A stretch of 64,000 bases of DNA from Cucumis sativus. Taxonomy: Eukaryota > Streptophyta > Magnoliopsida > Cucurbitales > Cucurbitaceae. Below, piece by piece: positions 61,901 to 64,000 of the stretch. Below the pieces are notes generated by a model that saw nothing but the letters and a program-made list of their open reading frames with translations, was not told the DNA's origin and made no database searches. The translations under genes were made by a program, and so were the position numbers. Positions within the stretch are counted from its first letter, which is position 1; each line of letters opens with the position of its first letter. The stretch spans positions 13,442,075 to 13,506,074 of the forward strand of contig NC_026658.2 of NCBI RefSeq assembly GCF_000004075.3, in the 5' to 3' direction.

Positions 61901-63793
61901 CTTACAATACTCTAATAATATTCCTATCACAATCCTACAAAGAAAAATCTCAAAATTCTAACTAATAGAATTCAAGAGAAACCTTTTTTTTTCTTGGTAG
62001 GGGCATTCGAACCACAGACCTCACCTCATGGTTACTAATACAATACTCGGATGCTAGTTGAGCTAAACTCTTCTTGGCGAATTCAGGGGAAACTTTCAAT
62101 AATGCAAATAGATCAGGCATGCGTAAACTGAATGAGGTATCATTGAATGTTAAGTAATATACAAAATATCATTTTTAAGGTGACATGATCTTCATTAAGA
62201 AAATGAAAGCAGCAAAAAGTTGCTGAAGAACAGATAACGCAGGAGAAAGAATTTCTAAACTGAAACATTTACCTACTAACACACTGTATGTGCATGATAT
62301 TATGAGAAAATAAAGAAGACTGCTTTGAGACTACCTTCAAAAAAATAAAATCCATATAAACTGAATTTCCAGCCAAGTGTAGTTTATCGGTACAAACATG
62401 TTTCTTCACAAATTGTATAACCTGCAGAATTACAAATGTCAGGGCATTAAATTTGACCAAAATGACAGACAACCAGATTACACACACATTTATGGCACCA
62501 TAAGTGCATATCCTATTTTAGTCACTAAACTTCTAACACACTTGTTTTGTTCTCGATGCTATTAAATAATGCCTATTTTGATTCTTCCTACTAAGATTCT
62601 ACTAGTGAGCCAGCCAACAGATTTATGCCTTGTAGTATATTTTTAAATGATCAGGCTCCTACATGGCTTAACTGACCCGTCACACATACAGATCAATTAG
62701 GTTTTTATTCAGGTACGGTTTTGGCGTCAAAATTAGTGTTACGTGCTCATTCCATTGGTTATAGACACACCACAAATCCGTTAGTCCATTAATAGAATCT
62801 TCGTTGCAAGTGGGAAATGGGTCCTACTTGAAAGTAAGGGATCAAAACACTTCAAGATCAAAATAGAACATAATTGAAAATTTAAGAACCAAATAGGATT
62901 TAAACCCAAAATTTATCATAATAATATAAAGGTCAAATGACAATTTAAAATCAAAAGAACAAAATAAATCTTTTCTTAAGATAAAATGAAAGAATGCACA
63001 ATTTTTTTAAAAAAGGATCAAACGACATATATTAGTATAAATAAAAAACCTGGTAACAAAAATTAAAAAATTCAGAGGGGAGAAGGAAAAACATCATATA
63101 AATTTTTACATACCTGTTTTTCAGCTTCTCGTTCACTAATTGTACTTCGCAGTACTTTTTTTGTCAATCCTAAATCATAAATCACAATTTGTTTCATCCC
63201 CAAGAAAAAAAGTGAGGCAGAAAGCCAGGAGCCATTAAAATACGATGAAGTGCTCTATTGATTAAGCCTGTTGGTCCTTACCACTGGCTGCATGATGACT
63301 TTGACACCATTCTCCCATTTTATCTAGACATTCTTTTGATTGGTGAATCACTAAATCAGGACCCTAGAAAGATAAGTAGAATGCATAAAAATCATAACAA
63401 ACCACAAAGAAGCGATGAGATCAAGGTTGTAAGTTGCAACTTTTGAACTTCTCTCACTTGTGTCAGGGACATACAGAGGTCAGGATTCTTTTCAAACCTA
63501 TATTTTATTTAGTTTGCTCTCTTAAAAAAAAAATATTGTATTTTTCTTCTTTACTTTATTTACAAAAGGAAATTATTGACAGATCAAATATAAACAGGGA
63601 CGAGTATTTGGCAATAGTGTAGTGAAGTCAAAGAGAGTACAAAATTAAATCTCATAAACAAACAGTGGGGAATGCATGCATGGAAAACACTGTTGAATAG
63701 CCAATGGCAAAGATACCTCAACCAATTTGGTCAGGTTGCCATTGGTAATAATACAAGCTATCTCCAGTATTCTATCTGTTTCAACATTTAAAC
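58937..63793 (-). CDS. Oligoribonuclease (DEDDh 3'-5' exonuclease), 5' exon outside window
   Basis: Oligoribonuclease (Orn, also called small fragment nuclease) degrades RNA oligonucleotides of two to five bases. In plants and animals it acts mainly in mitochondria. Six coding exons are seen, all with GT-AG borders and matching phases: 63793-63717 (LNVETDRILEIACIITNGNL), 63363-63282 (GPDLVIHQSKECLDKMGEWC), 63169-63114 (GLTKKVLRSTISEREAEKQ), 62421-62335 (VIQFVKKHVCTDKLHLAGNS, VYMDFIFLK), 60239-60149 (KYMPDLAGLFSHVLVDVSSI, KTLCDRWYPR) and 59052-58937 (KKAPPKENKHRAMDDIRESI to the stop). AGNSVYMDFIFL and HRAMDD hold conserved Exo II and Exo III residues (His and Asp). The first exon with the Exo I W-x-D-x-E-M motif is not between 63,794 and 64,000, so it lies beyond the right edge. 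All 509 bp are free of frameshifts. Introns 4 and 5 carry retroposon fragments. Confidence 0.93.
59385..59960 (-). pseudogene. LINE zf-RVT fragment inside the last oligoribonuclease intron
   Basis: On the minus strand FELFLWELSHITINSHEKLQ RRFPHL then LSPQWCCMCK, SFWNYVL-like and KMIWENFIRAF, with FQDKEIPLCSF further on, match the C-terminal zinc-binding region of plant LINE reverse transcriptases. It is frameshifted and lies between exons 60239-60149 and 59052-58937, in the same strand as the gene. Confidence 0.75.
61985..62078 (-). repeat. tRNA-derived SINE-like sequence in an oligoribonuclease intron
   Basis: The reverse complement has TAGCTCAACTAGC (A box, 62,053-62,065) and GGTTCGAATGC (B box, 62,003-62,013) about 40 bp apart, followed by a run of A (T-run at 61,984-61,992 on plus). 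This is the layout of a plant tRNA-derived SINE. No intact tRNA acceptor stem is evident. Confidence 0.55.
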
Positions 63794-64000
63794 CTGCATA
63801 TAAGCCAAAAAAGGGTTCAACAATTCAAGATACTGTGGAGAAGACAAAAACTGATCTCAAAAGTCGCATTAAGACACTCAAATTGACAGTTCTAAAATTA
63901 TTTGGAAAGGAAAGCCTAATTAGAGGCATTAACTCTCAACTCCCCATCCCAAATGTTTTATAGTCTGCTCCTGGTGTCTTTTGAAAATAAGATCTTATAA

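Noticed and set aside
61997..62075. A functional tRNA gene
   Set aside because: A and B boxes are present, but no complete cloverleaf could be drawn and a poly-A tail follows, which fits a SINE.

Overview
The window is plant nuclear DNA, very probably from a member of the gourd family (Cucurbitaceae). Three lines of evidence point there. Two multi-exon genes of universal eukaryotic or plant families (COP9 signalosome subunit 2 and oligoribonuclease) have plant-type protein sequences and GT-AG introns. There is a plant CaM7-type calmodulin. Intronless family-1 glycosyltransferases closely resemble the UGT94 enzymes I know from cucurbits (mogroside-type branching glucosyltransferases). The species cannot be fixed from the sequence alone.

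Layout. 1-31 kb is almost entirely transposon debris: Ty3/gypsy-like gag relics (0-2.5 kb), a minus-strand Ty1/copia 3' end (2.6-3.5 kb), two related CACTA-like ends built from AACGTCAAG hairpins (3.5 and 18.7 kb), a degraded LINE (about 5-9.1 kb), a LINE ORF1 piece (14.3-15.4 kb), an inverted pair of retroposon tails (15.6-16.1 kb), a duplicated TG-rich minisatellite block (23-24.7 kb) and two solo LTRs of one family in opposite orientation, each nested in an older element (25.3-27.1 and 28.3-30.2 kb). 32.7-37.8 kb holds a 12-exon CSN2 gene (minus). 39.9-40.4 kb is a small hAT element. 41.7-44.2 kb is calmodulin (plus). 45.7-57.9 kb is a glycosyltransferase cluster: UGT-A (minus, intact), UGT-B (plus, one frameshift) and UGT-C (plus, two frameshifts). 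B and C arose by a duplication of about 2.4 kb that carried promoter and 3' flank. 58.9-63.8 kb holds the last six coding exons of oligoribonuclease (minus), whose 5' exon lies beyond the window.

The conserved genes contain seven single-base indels (three in CSN2, one in calmodulin, one in UGT-B, two in UGT-C), mostly in short homopolymers, while splice sites and surrounding codons are perfect. This is best explained by consensus errors in an incompletely polished assembly, so the frameshifts should not be read as biology without checking. CSN2 (protein degradation control), calmodulin (calcium sensing), oligoribonuclease (RNA turnover) and the UGTs (specialised-metabolite glucosylation) are unrelated neighbours. 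The biologically most interesting part is the UGT94 cluster with its conserved paired G-box promoter.
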